DNA from: Barnesiella viscericola DSM 18177
Lineage (GTDB): Bacteria > Bacteroidota > Bacteroidia > Bacteroidales > Barnesiellaceae
Direction of reading: 5' to 3'
Assembly: GCF_000512915.1 (NCBI RefSeq)
Contig: NZ_CP007034.1
Location: forward strand, 2,730,001 to 2,794,000
DNA: 64,000 nucleotides
Shown: positions 54,366 through 63,367 of the stretch, in pieces
How positions within the stretch are numbered: position 1 is the stretch's first letter
How the letters are laid out: every line of letters starts with the position of its first letter
The notes under the pieces: generated by a model
Database searches by the model: none
Seen by the model: only the letters and a program-made list of their open reading frames with translations
What the model was told of the DNA's origin: nothing
Made by a program: the position numbers and the translations under genes

Positions 54366-54739
54366 TACCAGTTTTTAAGGTTAGGTTTACGGCGATGGGA
54401 AGCGAGCATGGCTTCGTTCTCTTCCTCGAAAGTTTGCGGAGCCGGATTCTTTCGGGAGGATTCCAGCCATTTGTCCAGTTCATCCCGGTAGATGTATAGA
54501 TGTTTTCCTTGCTTGATGACTGGAATATCATCTTTTTTGACCTTGTAATAAAATGTCGATAACGGCATTTTGAGATAGGCGCAAGCTTCCTGCACGGTCA
54601 TGGGAACGTGCGTGTTTTCTTTGACTTCATGCTGCTTGGACAGTTTTTCTGTCAGCAGATTCTCCATGCTTGCTATCCGGTCGCAAAGTTCGCCGACTAC
54701 TGCCGGCAAGTCATTGAATGTAAGTTGGTCTGTTTTCAT
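54365..54739 (-). CDS. Excisionase-family helix-turn-helix protein
   Basis: The 124-residue protein has an N-terminal helical region (about 1-45) and an HTH_17/excisionase domain: MTVQEACAYLKMPLSTFYYK and VKKDDIPVIKQGKHLYIYRDELDKWL. Such proteins bend DNA at attachment sites to favour excision or regulate the element. It heads the ATPase-MobC-relaxase transcript. The upstream gap 54740-54840 likely holds the promoter, although none is obvious. Confidence 0.82.
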   Translation of the reverse strand: MKTDQLTFNDLPAVVGELCDRIASMENLLTEKLSKQHEVKENTHVPMTVQEACAYLKMPLSTFYYKVKKDDIPVIKQGKHLYIYRDELDKWLESSRKNPAPQTFEEENEAMLASHRRKPNLKNW

Positions 54740-54840
54740 ATTATAACTTTTTAATCGTTTAACATGCTGCGAACCAACCCAATGAAGCTTTGCAGAACAA
54801 TACAGACCGGATTAATTATTTCATCTGCATACGTTTTTTG

Positions 54841-55683
54841 TTACGACTCATCGTTATCTGTTGCCAAATGGAAGCGATAGTCTCCCTTTTCAGGTACATC
54901 AATTGGAATCTGACTTGCTACCTGATCCCGCAAATTAAGTCTGAGATATTCATGACTCGCGTTTTCAAGTTCGTAGGGGAATGATTCTTTGATAAAGACG
55001 GCTCTTTTCGCCAATGGTACTCTCAATCGTTCACCGACATTCCATGCCAGATGACGAAGTCCCGGTGACCGTAGCGGATTGTCAATATTGGAACGAATCG
55101 GTTTATAGAGCTCCGGCTGATCACAAGCCATGTACTCAATATTGGAAATGAGAGTCGCTATAGCCTCTTTGGAGAGATAGGGAGCAGTCTTTATGGTTAC
55201 ATATTCCCGAATCGCATCCATAACTTTTACTTGCCTTTTCAGTTCTTTCTCTTTGAGTTCTTCCAGAATGGAATCATACTTTTCCAAATGAGATTCATTG
55301 GAACAATCGGGGATGACAGGCTCTTGATTTGACTGTAGGGATGGAGCATACTCCTGTTTAGAAGAATCCGCCGGTTGTTCGGTAGGCGGTGTTTCAGCAA
55401 TACAAACAGGCTCTGTGGTGCTCTCTGATTCTATAACAGGAGAGGATTGTTCACCAAAAGAGAAGTGGGTGGGATTTTTCGTCAGCCAATTATAGAAAAA
55501 TTTCTGCAGGACTCCACACAATATGATGGACGTCGCCAGTCCGAGAATTACAGGAGTTGTTATGCGCATGATGTTGATGTCATGGCAAAGGGTAAAATAA
55601 GTGGCTATGGCCGCAAAAATGATAACGGATAGCGCAAGGATAAAACTTATTTTCTTAGTTCGGATTTGTTCTGTATTTGTCAT
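54841..55683 (-). CDS. Uncharacterised two-helix membrane protein of the mobile element
   Basis: The 280-residue protein is not recognised. Two transmembrane helices are visible (about residues 12-32, ISFILALSVIIFAAIATYFT, and 40-60, ITTPVILGLATSIILCGVL). An acidic, proline- and glutamate-rich linker (about 75-130) follows, then a charged cytoplasmic domain (LEELKEKELKRQVKVMDAI, LISNIEYMACDQPELYKPI, SPGLRHLAWNVGERL). It lies between the integrase and the HTH gene. Many Bacteroides mobilizable elements carry such a gene at this place, but no function is known to me. Confidence 0.6.
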   Translation of the reverse strand: MTNTEQIRTKKISFILALSVIIFAAIATYFTLCHDINIMRITTPVILGLATSIILCGVLQKFFYNWLTKNPTHFSFGEQSSPVIESESTTEPVCIAETPPTEQPADSSKQEYAPSLQSNQEPVIPDCSNESHLEKYDSILEELKEKELKRQVKVMDAIREYVTIKTAPYLSKEAIATLISNIEYMACDQPELYKPIRSNIDNPLRSPGLRHLAWNVGERLRVPLAKRAVFIKESFPYELENASHEYLRLNLRDQVASQIPIDVPEKGDYRFHLATDNDES

Positions 55684-55852
55684 CTTCTATCACTATTTGG
55701 AATTACTGTACGCCAAAGTTATGTGCGTTATTCCAGATACTGATAAATAATGAGTTATAATCGTCCGATTTTACACAAAAAATTACGGATATAGTCCGAT
55801 TTTTCGCTCAAAATCAAACTATATCCGCTAAAACAGGTGGTCAAAATGCTTG

Positions 55853-56968
55853 TCAGTCTTTCCGCATCAGGGTGATTTTCTTGCTGGCTTCACGCTTGTT
55901 GCTGTCCACTACTTTCATATACCTTTGGGTTGTGGTTATACTTTTGTGAGCCATCATGCTTTGTATGGTGCGGATGTCCGTTCCGGCAGCCGCTTGCAGC
56001 GTAGCAAATGTCCTACGATAGGAGTGGAATGTAATCTTCTTGGTGATTCCAGCCGAACGGATCCACCCTTTCATGTAAGTTTGAGTCCAGCAGCGCTGTA
56101 ACCCTTTGAATACCATTCCCCGCTTGTCAGGGCTGTAGCCGATCAGGTCCAGTGCTTCCTCGCTGATGGGGATGATGTCCTCGGAGCGGTTCTTCTTGGT
56201 GACGATGTGTACGCACTTGCCACCGGCCGAATAGTCCACGATGTCCTCCCAGCAGAGGGCGAGGATGTCGCTGATGCGCAGACTGGTCATGCACGAGAAG
56301 AGCGATGCCGTCTTTAGCACAGGCTTCTTGCAGGGTGTCTCGGCCAGCTTGTAGAGTTCTTCCACTGAAAGATAATCCTTGACTACATCCTCGGTCTCGA
56401 TCTTTTCGAGGAAGTCATTGACGTTGTTGCGGATCAGCCCGTTACGGTAGAGGATTTTCAGAAGTCCCCTGAATGTAGACCAATATCCCGATGCGGAGTT
56501 TCGTGTGATGTGTCCGTTACGCTTGAGTTTCTTTGCCGTCAACAGGTACTCACGGAACTTGTTGCAGAGATCAATGTCGAGCTCCTCAAAAGTACATTTC
56601 CCATGCACGAAGTTGCTGAAATGGAGATAGACAAATTCCCTCTTTGGGTCATGTTTACGGAGCTGATTACGGAAATACTCCAGGAAATCAGCCTTGAGTT
56701 TGTACTTGTCGAAGAAATCATACCGTTCATTCACTACCGACTCGAACCTGCGGCAACGGATGACTTCAGCTTTCTCGGCCATTACCTCGTTGAAGTCCTG
56801 TTCCCGCTTGTTCTTCGGATTGGCATATATATAGATGCCAAGCGATTCATGACGGATAACTTTCATTGTTTCCTTGTCTCTATACCCAGGATAATAATCC
56901 AGATAAAACGACAGCATCCTGTTTTTCAAAGGACGTGTTCTTAATGTTACGGTTTTACAATCGTTCAT
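55853..56968 (-). CDS. int: Tyrosine recombinase (integrase) of the mobilizable element
   Basis: The ATG at 56968 (MNDCKTVTLRTRPLKNR) is favoured; 15 upstream codons are unlike the family. The 371-residue enzyme has an N-terminal arm-binding domain, a SAM-like core-binding domain (YLHFSNFVHGKCTFEELDI) and the catalytic domain. Arg lies in MTSLRISDILAL, Lys in VTKKNRSEDIIPI, H-x-x-R in FHSYRRTFATL, His in MMAHKSITTTQRY, whose Tyr is the nucleophile. It integrates and excises the element at an att site. No element boundary could be fixed from repeats in the window. Confidence 0.92.
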   Translation of the reverse strand: MNDCKTVTLRTRPLKNRMLSFYLDYYPGYRDKETMKVIRHESLGIYIYANPKNKREQDFNEVMAEKAEVIRCRRFESVVNERYDFFDKYKLKADFLEYFRNQLRKHDPKREFVYLHFSNFVHGKCTFEELDIDLCNKFREYLLTAKKLKRNGHITRNSASGYWSTFRGLLKILYRNGLIRNNVNDFLEKIETEDVVKDYLSVEELYKLAETPCKKPVLKTASLFSCMTSLRISDILALCWEDIVDYSAGGKCVHIVTKKNRSEDIIPISEEALDLIGYSPDKRGMVFKGLQRCWTQTYMKGWIRSAGITKKITFHSYRRTFATLQAAAGTDIRTIQSMMAHKSITTTQRYMKVVDSNKREASKKITLMRKD

Positions 56969-57085
56969 AATGTTATATTTTTTATGGTTGTTATTAATTC
57001 GCTGGCAAATCACTGTAATGTAACCATGCAGACCACCTTCAGTGAAGATTAATTTTGGAATAATTTACGGTAGCCTATAATCAAG

Positions 57086-57964
57086 TTACTTACGGACACC
57101 CATCACCCGGTCAAAATCCACTTTCAGGAAGCGGACGAAGCGCCCGTTCTTCTCTCGGGGAATCTGGTGGAACTGTAGGATATTATAAACTGAGTCACGG
57201 GAGAGGTTGAATTTTTCCATTGCCTCCTTGACGGTGTAATATTCCGCCTTGCTCTCCTGTTCAGCAGTCTTGGAAAGATCGAAGTGGAGTTTGGAGTAGA
57301 ATATCTGCCCGTGCTCTTTTTTCGAGGGGATATTGTTGCGGTAGACGTGCGAGCGGATGGCGATGCGGGTCATGCCGTATTTCTCCTGGATCTCTTCGGG
57401 CGTGTACCACTCCGTCAGGTCGGAATCCACCTCATACTTGGCAAAGGCAGCGTCGATATGCTTCTTGCTGTAATAGTTGAACTGGCGGATTCTCACTTTC
57501 GGGACCTTGTGCTGCCGCGTGTAGGTCCATACCCATTTGGCGTTGACCTTGTACTTTTGGGCAATCTCCTCGGCGGTATAGTATTCCGTTATCTTGAAGT
57601 CCTCCTTCGGGACCATTCGCTCATAAGGCTTGCTTTTGAGCATGAGCTCGATGTCGGCCCGCCGTATCAACGACATCTTCCCGCTGAGCCGCGATGCGCG
57701 GAGCTTCTCCTCCTTGACCAGTTTGTAGATATACTGGCGGCTTACGCCCATCAAACGTGCCGCCTGCGAAAAGGTGAAGTATTCCTGCTTCTCCAGCGAC
57801 GAGCGCAGTTCCAGCATCTCCTGCATGTGGCGCAGCTCCATCTTCCGCTCCATCATGCGGTGTTTGTAGCCCCGTTTCGAGCATTGCGGGCTGCAATAAC
57901 AAGTCGTCGTTTTCTTGGCGATGAAGGGTTTTCCGCACCATTGACAAATCCTTTTTACCTCCAT
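57086..57964 (-). CDS. Zinc-finger plus multiple helix-turn-helix DNA-binding protein
   Basis: The 292-residue protein starts with a cysteine finger (CQWCGKPF, CYCSPQCSKRGYKHR) and then carries four excisionase-like HTH units, at about residues 62-108 (YFTFSQAARLMGVSRQYIYK), 128-170 (YYTAEEIAQKYKVNAKWVWT), 187-230 (WYTPEEIQEKYGMTRIAIRS) and 240-285 (YYTVKEAMEKFNLSRDSVYN). It is encoded directly upstream of the integrase in the same direction. Repeated HTH units would contact a series of sites, as expected for a factor organising the attachment region. Function is inferred. Confidence 0.75.
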   Translation of the reverse strand: MEVKRICQWCGKPFIAKKTTTCYCSPQCSKRGYKHRMMERKMELRHMQEMLELRSSLEKQEYFTFSQAARLMGVSRQYIYKLVKEEKLRASRLSGKMSLIRRADIELMLKSKPYERMVPKEDFKITEYYTAEEIAQKYKVNAKWVWTYTRQHKVPKVRIRQFNYYSKKHIDAAFAKYEVDSDLTEWYTPEEIQEKYGMTRIAIRSHVYRNNIPSKKEHGQIFYSKLHFDLSKTAEQESKAEYYTVKEAMEKFNLSRDSVYNILQFHQIPREKNGRFVRFLKVDFDRVMGVRK

Positions 57965-58168
57965 ATTTTCCCTCTATTTTCTGTCGTTTCTCATAAATAC
58001 TAATTTCCCCAACTGTCCACACATGTAAACCATTGTCAACACACGTCAACTAATGCGTCACTGTGACATTTCGGCTTGCGTGAAATTTGCTCCGCGGTAG
58101 AAATATGGTAGGAAAATATGGAGAAAATCTGTGATCTCCAAACGACACCTGGAAAGTACATAAAAACA

Positions 58169-58193
58169 AAAGTCGCTGATATACAGCGACTTT
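58169..58193. terminator. Terminator hairpin at the integrase end of the element
   Basis: AAAGTCGCT and AGCGACTTT form a perfect 9-bp stem around GATATAC, followed by TATT. The adjacent GGTTATGGTTGGTTACGGTT (58203-58222) repeats a GGTTA(T/C)GG word and, together with GTCAACACACGTCAAC-type words near 58034, could be integrase-binding sites. From 57965 to 58241 no gene is seen. Confidence 0.6.
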
Positions 58194-58241
58194 ATTCTAA
58201 ATGGTTATGGTTGGTTACGGTTGTTTACAAGCCGTCATTTG

Positions 58242-58802
58242 CCGATGCAGTATGTGTACATCTTTGATTATCAATAGTATATCGCTCTAAAAGGTACAAC
58301 CAGTAGGTTGGCAAGTATCTGAGAATGTGTAAGTTAGTGATTTCTAGCGCCATTCTCGGCTTGTACCTCCATTTTAGAAAGTAAAAGTAAGTGTAATTTC
58401 TTGAATATCAAAGCCTGTTTTGCGAAAACTTATGAATTTTGAGAATTTTTAGGGTGAAAAGGTACAAAAATGGCCTTGAACCTGAGGGCCACATTATGAT
58501 TGTTTTGCGAAGTACTCAGCCTTCAACCAATAGGCATAAATTGGGTCCTGGAACGAGATTTCACAAGCCTTATTATCCAATATATCATTCTTGATAAGGG
58601 CAGTCTTTGAGTGGAATATTGAGGTCGTTGAAGAGATTTGATAGCGATGCATCACTTCGGTTGAACTGATGGCCTTTTCTCCAGCTATAAGAGTCTTGAG
58701 GTAGTTCCGTTGCTGTGAGGTCAGTGTTTCGGTGATTGTTACAAACAACAGACTTATGTGATAGCGGTCACTATTTTTTAAGATAGCCTTAGTAGTAATA
58801 TT
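58242..58802 (-). repeat. Long inverted repeat, right arm (about 561 bp)
   Basis: This is the reverse-complement partner of 4452-5009. Inner homology ends at CCGATGC (58242), outer homology at AGTAGTAATATT (58791-58802). Substitutions are scattered, and a block around 58400-58490 is the least conserved. Such arms can recombine to invert the DNA between them. Confidence 0.8.
58494..58802 (-). pseudogene. ATPase gene remnant, C-terminal ~100 codons (copy R)
   Basis: The minus-strand frame NITTKAILKNSDRYH, LLFVTITETLTSQQRNYLK, STEVMHRYQISSTTS and DPIYAYWLKAEYFAKQS matches the remnants at 4452 and 2740. It has two more residues at the end than copy L. Upstream coding DNA with Walker motifs is missing. 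From 58803 to 59024 there is AT-rich DNA without a gene. Confidence 0.7.
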
Positions 58803-58993
58803 CTGTTCAAATTATTGCTACCTACCTTTCTATAAACAATATATTGTTTGTTATCTATAAAATATCAGCCTTATGAATAATATAATAGCATTTAATATCT
58901 CCAACGCCCAATAAATGTGACCAAAGCAGATTTCAACAGAAATAAATTCAAAAAATTATTTCTGTAACACATCATAAAATAAAGTAAAACTGC

Positions 58994-59001
58994 TATATTT
59001 G
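58994..59001 (+). promoter_or_regulatory. -7 box of the hipBA operon
   Basis: TATATTTG matches TAnnTTTG and lies 23 bases upstream of the ATG at 59025. AT-rich repeats around it (TGCATATTATATGATATG) could be a HipB operator. No good -33 box. Confidence 0.4.
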
Positions 59002-59024
59002 CATATTATATGATATGTTGAGCT

Positions 59025-59345
59025 ATGACGAAAAGTACGATGGGTACCAAGTTACCAAGAAAGCTGGAGCAGAAGATGCAGATAGTAGGAGAACAGATTA
59101 GGCTAGCCAGATTACGCAGAAATCTTAGTATTGCTCAGGTTGCCGAACGTGCCACCTGTTCACCTCTTACAGTTTCTCGCATAGAGAAAGGTGTACCGAC
59201 AGTGGCAATAGGCATTTATCTTAGGGTGCTTTATGCGCTTCAGCTGGATGATGATATTCTTCTGCTTGCAAAAGAAGATGCAATGGGAAAAGCATTACAG
59301 GATTTAAGTCTTAAACAGCGGGAAAGGGCATCCAAAAAAGAATAA
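59025..59345 (+). CDS. hipB: HipB-like XRE antitoxin
   Basis: The 106-residue protein has a helix-turn-helix at about residues 20-75: IRLARLRRNLSIAQVAERAT, CSPLTVSRIEKGVPTVAIGI and YLRVLYALQLDDDILLLAKE. It lies three bases before a HipA gene. HipB-type antitoxins bind the kinase and repress their operon. The helix SPLTVSRIEKG is the recognition helix. No separate C-terminal HipA-binding domain is obvious beyond the LKQRERASKKE tail. Confidence 0.85.
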   Translation: MTKSTMGTKLPRKLEQKMQIVGEQIRLARLRRNLSIAQVAERATCSPLTVSRIEKGVPTVAIGIYLRVLYALQLDDDILLLAKEDAMGKALQDLSLKQRERASKKE

Positions 59346-59348
59346 GGT

Positions 59349-60620
59349 ATGAAAAAACTCTATGTATTTGCTGATTTTGATTGGTTGAAAGAACCAAGGC
59401 TAATTGGAGAGCTGAGTTACGAATCCCTTCGTGGCTCTGATAGCTATGGATTTTGCTATAATGATGAATGGCTCAAGGACTATGGAGGTCTGTTTCTTAG
59501 TGATGACTTGAACAACTATCCCGGTCAGCAATACACGGCTCCCGGCAAGGATATTTTCGGATGTTTTTCTGATGCCCTCCCGGATAGATGGGGACGTACA
59601 TTGATAAATCGTCGGGAGCAGATTCTAGCAAAGGAAGAAAAGCGTCCGGTACGTCGGCTTTCTTCATTCGACTATCTTATCGGGATTGAGGACTTTTCTC
59701 GCATGGGAGCTTTTCGATTCAAGGAGTCTATAAATGGAGATTATATCAATGCAAGCGAAGACCTGCGCATACCACCACTGACAGATATTCGTGAGTTGAT
59801 TGCAGCTAGTTCCGAAATAGAGAAAAGTGAAGATGAGAACAGGTTACCCGAAATGCGTTGGATTGTTCAATTGGTACAACCTGGTTCATCTCTTGGCGGA
59901 GCGCGTCCAAAGGCAAGTGTAATTGACGAGAACAAGATTTTGTATATAGCAAAGTTTCCGTCCCGCAAAGATGATTATGATGCTGGGCTTTGGGAACATT
60001 TCTCACATCTATTGGCAAAGAAGGCCGGTGTCAATGCTGCAGAAACAAGAGTAATCTCTACAAGCGACAAATACCATACTTTGCTTTCCCGGCGATTTGA
60101 CAGAAGGGAAGACGGTAAGCGCATACATTTTGCTTCAGCCATGACTCTTTTGGGCTTAAATGATGGAGACAATGCCAATACTGGTAACGGCTATCTGGAT
60201 ATGGTTGATTTTATACTTCAGAACTGTACTAACGTGGAGGATAATCTGAAAGAACTGTATCGCAGAGTCGCGTTCAATATCTGCATCGGTAATACAGATG
60301 ATCATTTCCGCAATCATGGTTTTCTTCTGACTGCCAAGGGGTGGACTTTATCTCCGGCTTATGATATGAATCCCACTCTGAATGAGTATCAGAGCCTATT
60401 GATCAATAGCTCTACCAATAAATCTGATTTGAATGAACTGCTGAATTCTTGCGAGGAATATATGCTTCAGAAACAGTCGGCTCAGCAAATCATTAGTGAA
60501 GTACTGAATGCAGTCAAGGAATGGCAATCATTGGCTACGAGACTAGGTATTGCTAAAAGCGAACAGGAACGGTTTGTGGTAGTTTTTGAGAGGCAGGTAA
60601 CATCGTATGATAGGGTGTAG
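59349..60620 (+). CDS. hipA: HipA-family serine/threonine kinase toxin
   Basis: The 423-residue protein matches the HipA family, whose members phosphorylate translation factors such as glutamyl-tRNA synthetase and induce dormancy. The HipA_N region (about 1-110, FGCFSDALPDRWGR), the Gly/Ser loop PGSSLGGARPKAS (about 178-190, with a candidate autophosphorylation Ser), the catalytic loop ICIGNTDDHFRNHGFLL and the metal-binding segment LSPAYDMNPT are all present, so it looks intact. It differs from the remnant at 5287. The gene ends 43 bases before the next frame. Confidence 0.9.
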   Translation: MKKLYVFADFDWLKEPRLIGELSYESLRGSDSYGFCYNDEWLKDYGGLFLSDDLNNYPGQQYTAPGKDIFGCFSDALPDRWGRTLINRREQILAKEEKRPVRRLSSFDYLIGIEDFSRMGAFRFKESINGDYINASEDLRIPPLTDIRELIAASSEIEKSEDENRLPEMRWIVQLVQPGSSLGGARPKASVIDENKILYIAKFPSRKDDYDAGLWEHFSHLLAKKAGVNAAETRVISTSDKYHTLLSRRFDRREDGKRIHFASAMTLLGLNDGDNANTGNGYLDMVDFILQNCTNVEDNLKELYRRVAFNICIGNTDDHFRNHGFLLTAKGWTLSPAYDMNPTLNEYQSLLINSSTNKSDLNELLNSCEEYMLQKQSAQQIISEVLNAVKEWQSLATRLGIAKSEQERFVVVFERQVTSYDRV

Positions 60621-61441
60621 AATGCATGTATATATAAATGTTATAAATAACTAATGGATTGTTATGTTTGATGGACGAAATATAAACTTAGGGATGCCTA
60701 AAGAACTTGTTAGAATGGTAAATTTCTTAAATGAAAAAGCATCTGCTGGTGAGTTTGAGTTTAGTGATTCTGTGTCTTATTGGGAGAACAATAAGCATAT
60801 CATCGAATCTTTTAGTTATGATAGTCGTGGATGGTATTTTGCCGTTGCTTTCGCATACATTACATATATGAAAGATGGTAATATTATTTTCGATGAAACT
60901 GATAATATTAGGAAATGGGCTACGGGATTTCGTCTTGTTGCAGGTGCATCTGGATGGGACCCTGAATTCATGAAGCTAAATATTTTGTCATTTGAAGGTA
61001 AAACTGAAAATATAGGTCACCTTGTAGATATAGCAGTTCAAAAATACGCTAGTTCGTATTATGATAATGCCGTTGTCTTAATGTCATTGTTGCCACAATA
61101 CAAGCTGAGTTGCTTTGCTGGTCTGATGGAGAATGATTTTAATAGATATTGTGTGGATTATCCTCCTGAATGTAACATGGAAGAGTTTGCAATTGCTTTT
61201 GTGAAAACGAATCAACTCACAGATGACGACATTAACACTGCTTTTGATATAACTATATCTCACACGTCTTTTATATCAAGTACAGCTATGTCTTTCTTTC
61301 TTTATACGATTGATAGATTAGCTGGGCAAAGAAGGGAAACTTGTGAGCAAAAGATCTTAGAATTGTTGCAAGGCGATGTATCACTGTACGTTAATCCTTT
61401 ATGTAACTGGTTGTTTTTTCAACAAAAGGTTGACTTATTTA

Positions 61442-62472
61442 ACGTGAGTTCGATATAAATTAAAACATCGTGAGTTGTCCGTCTTTGACAAAACGTACGT
61501 CAATGGCGGGCTTCTTTTCAAAGAAGCAGTATGCAGCTATGGCAGAGAGCGAGTTGGCAATAAAGTTATTGAAGGAACGGTGTCTGGAGTGTTCAATCTG
61601 GGCGATGTTCTTTAACTCGTCATTGACTGTTTCAATCAAAGCACGTTTTCTCAGCAGGATTTTGTCCGCTATGCTCATCAGGGAGTTCTTCATGTTGTTC
61701 TTCACTTTGGTTATCAACTGTATGCCGTTAAGAAATAGGTTCTCGAACAAGGTTTGCCCGATATACCCCTTGTCCGCACACAGTTTGCCCTTGATGTTCT
61801 TCAGGAACTTTGTCTGTTTCAGCGGTTCACGGTCATCCACATTTCCCGGAGTAAACATGAAATTGAGAATTTCACCCTTATCGTTGATGATCAGGTGAAG
61901 CTTAAACCCGAAGAACCATCCCATGGAGCATTTTCCACGTTCGGCGAGACCCTTAAAAGTCTTGTGAATCAATATGCGTTGGTTTCGGCATACACGCAGC
62001 GGTGTGGAATCCACAAAGCTGATACCGGTACAAGTACCCAACAGGACTTCCTTGATGAAAATGGTCAGCTGCAGCAGGACTTCCTTTTCCAGTTCTACAA
62101 AACGGTTATAGGACACACGTCTGGGAAAGAGATGCGTCAGATGTTTGCATACATATTCTTTGTAGTAATGCTTGAAACATCTGAAGCCTCCCGAGTGGAA
62201 CAGGACTAGGATGACCATGATTTCCGCATCACTCATCCGGTTCGGCTTATTCCGATGCTTATGATTCTTGTCTTCAACCATATATTTTTCCTGTGTTTTG
62301 GCAAATTCCTTGCAAAAATCATCCGCCATACAAAAAATCTCCGTAACTTTAGCCTCTGAGAACATAGTGGTAGTCGCTTAAATGTTATAATTGAGCACTA
62401 TAAATTTAATGCTTTTATCGCTATGTTCCTAATTTTCAAACTGATAATTTCAATCTTTATATCGAACTCACG
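61442..62472 (-). mobile_element. IS982-family insertion sequence (about 1031 bp)
   Basis: Terminal inverted repeats are ACGTGAGTTCGATATAAA at the left and its complement at the right (TTTATATCGAACTCACG). TTATTTA at 61435-61441 and 62473-62479 is an exact 7-bp target duplication. The element sits inside the gene at 60664. The clean duplication and unbroken host frame indicate recent insertion. Confidence 0.88.
61460..62365 (-). CDS. IS982-family DDE transposase
   Basis: The 301-residue protein matches IS982 transposases. The segments FVDSTPLRVCRNQRI (first Asp), LCADKGYIGQTLFENLF (second Asp) and RALIETVNDELKNIAQIEHSRHR (catalytic Glu) give the DDE triad. The N-terminal half includes MSDAEIMVILVLFHSGGFRCFKHYY, typical of the family. 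It appears intact, so the insertion could still move. Confidence 0.9.
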   Translation of the reverse strand: MFSEAKVTEIFCMADDFCKEFAKTQEKYMVEDKNHKHRNKPNRMSDAEIMVILVLFHSGGFRCFKHYYKEYVCKHLTHLFPRRVSYNRFVELEKEVLLQLTIFIKEVLLGTCTGISFVDSTPLRVCRNQRILIHKTFKGLAERGKCSMGWFFGFKLHLIINDKGEILNFMFTPGNVDDREPLKQTKFLKNIKGKLCADKGYIGQTLFENLFLNGIQLITKVKNNMKNSLMSIADKILLRKRALIETVNDELKNIAQIEHSRHRSFNNFIANSLSAIAAYCFFEKKPAIDVRFVKDGQLTMF

Positions 62473-63367
62473 TTATTTACAGAGAAATGTATCAAATTAT
62501 TAATAAAAGGACTTAAAAGTGAGAATAAAGAAGCCGTACTGAGATGTCTTGATGATTCAATATGTATTCATTTAGAAGATCCTAATTTTTTAGCAGATAT
62601 TTTTATAACTATTGCCGAAAATCTAACTCCAATGGATATTCTAACAATGAAAGGATGTCTGTCTTCTTTCCAAAAGAATAGTGATGATTTTCTAAAATTT
62701 GCTTTGTCGTTTATTATCCACCCAAAAGGGATATATCGTGTTGTGGGGCGTAGGCTATGGGATGATTATCATTTGGAATTTTCAGAATTTAATCCTCAAA
62801 AAGATTTAGATGAAATACCTCAATGTCTATTTATTATAAGTATGCTTCAAGATTATGGTAATCCGGAGACGAGACTTCCGAAGTTATTGCCATTGATAGA
62901 GAGCGATTCAACGCGCGTTCGTAATGTCATAATGAATAGATTGGTACCATATTTAGATGATTATATGGGGCATGTGATTAAAGTTTTTGATAAATTGAAT
63001 ATTAATAATGAGCATGTTATAAAAATCAGGAAGTATTATGACCAAAGAGTCGATGCTATAGAGAAAAGAAGAGCGATTAAAGAATTGTCCCCCAAATACA
63101 GTTACGTGATTGAGTATAAAGAAGCAATGAATACTCAAAAACTATATTGGCAACAACAGATGAAGGAAGCTGAAAAAAATAATGAAAGTTTTTTAAACAA
63201 CATAATGACTAAGGTATTATTGGCAAGAGGAGGAGGTTGGAGGGATGATAGTGGGAATATACAACATTTAGGTTGTATAAAAATTTCAGTACCCTCTAGG
63301 CAATTAGTTCAATCTATGACACCTATGGAACAAAATGAATGGATAAATGAATTATTGAAAGATTGGA

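Noticed and set aside
48417-58193. Full conjugative transposon
   Set aside because: No Tra genes, coupling protein or VirB4-type ATPase are present; only mobilisation and integration functions are seen.
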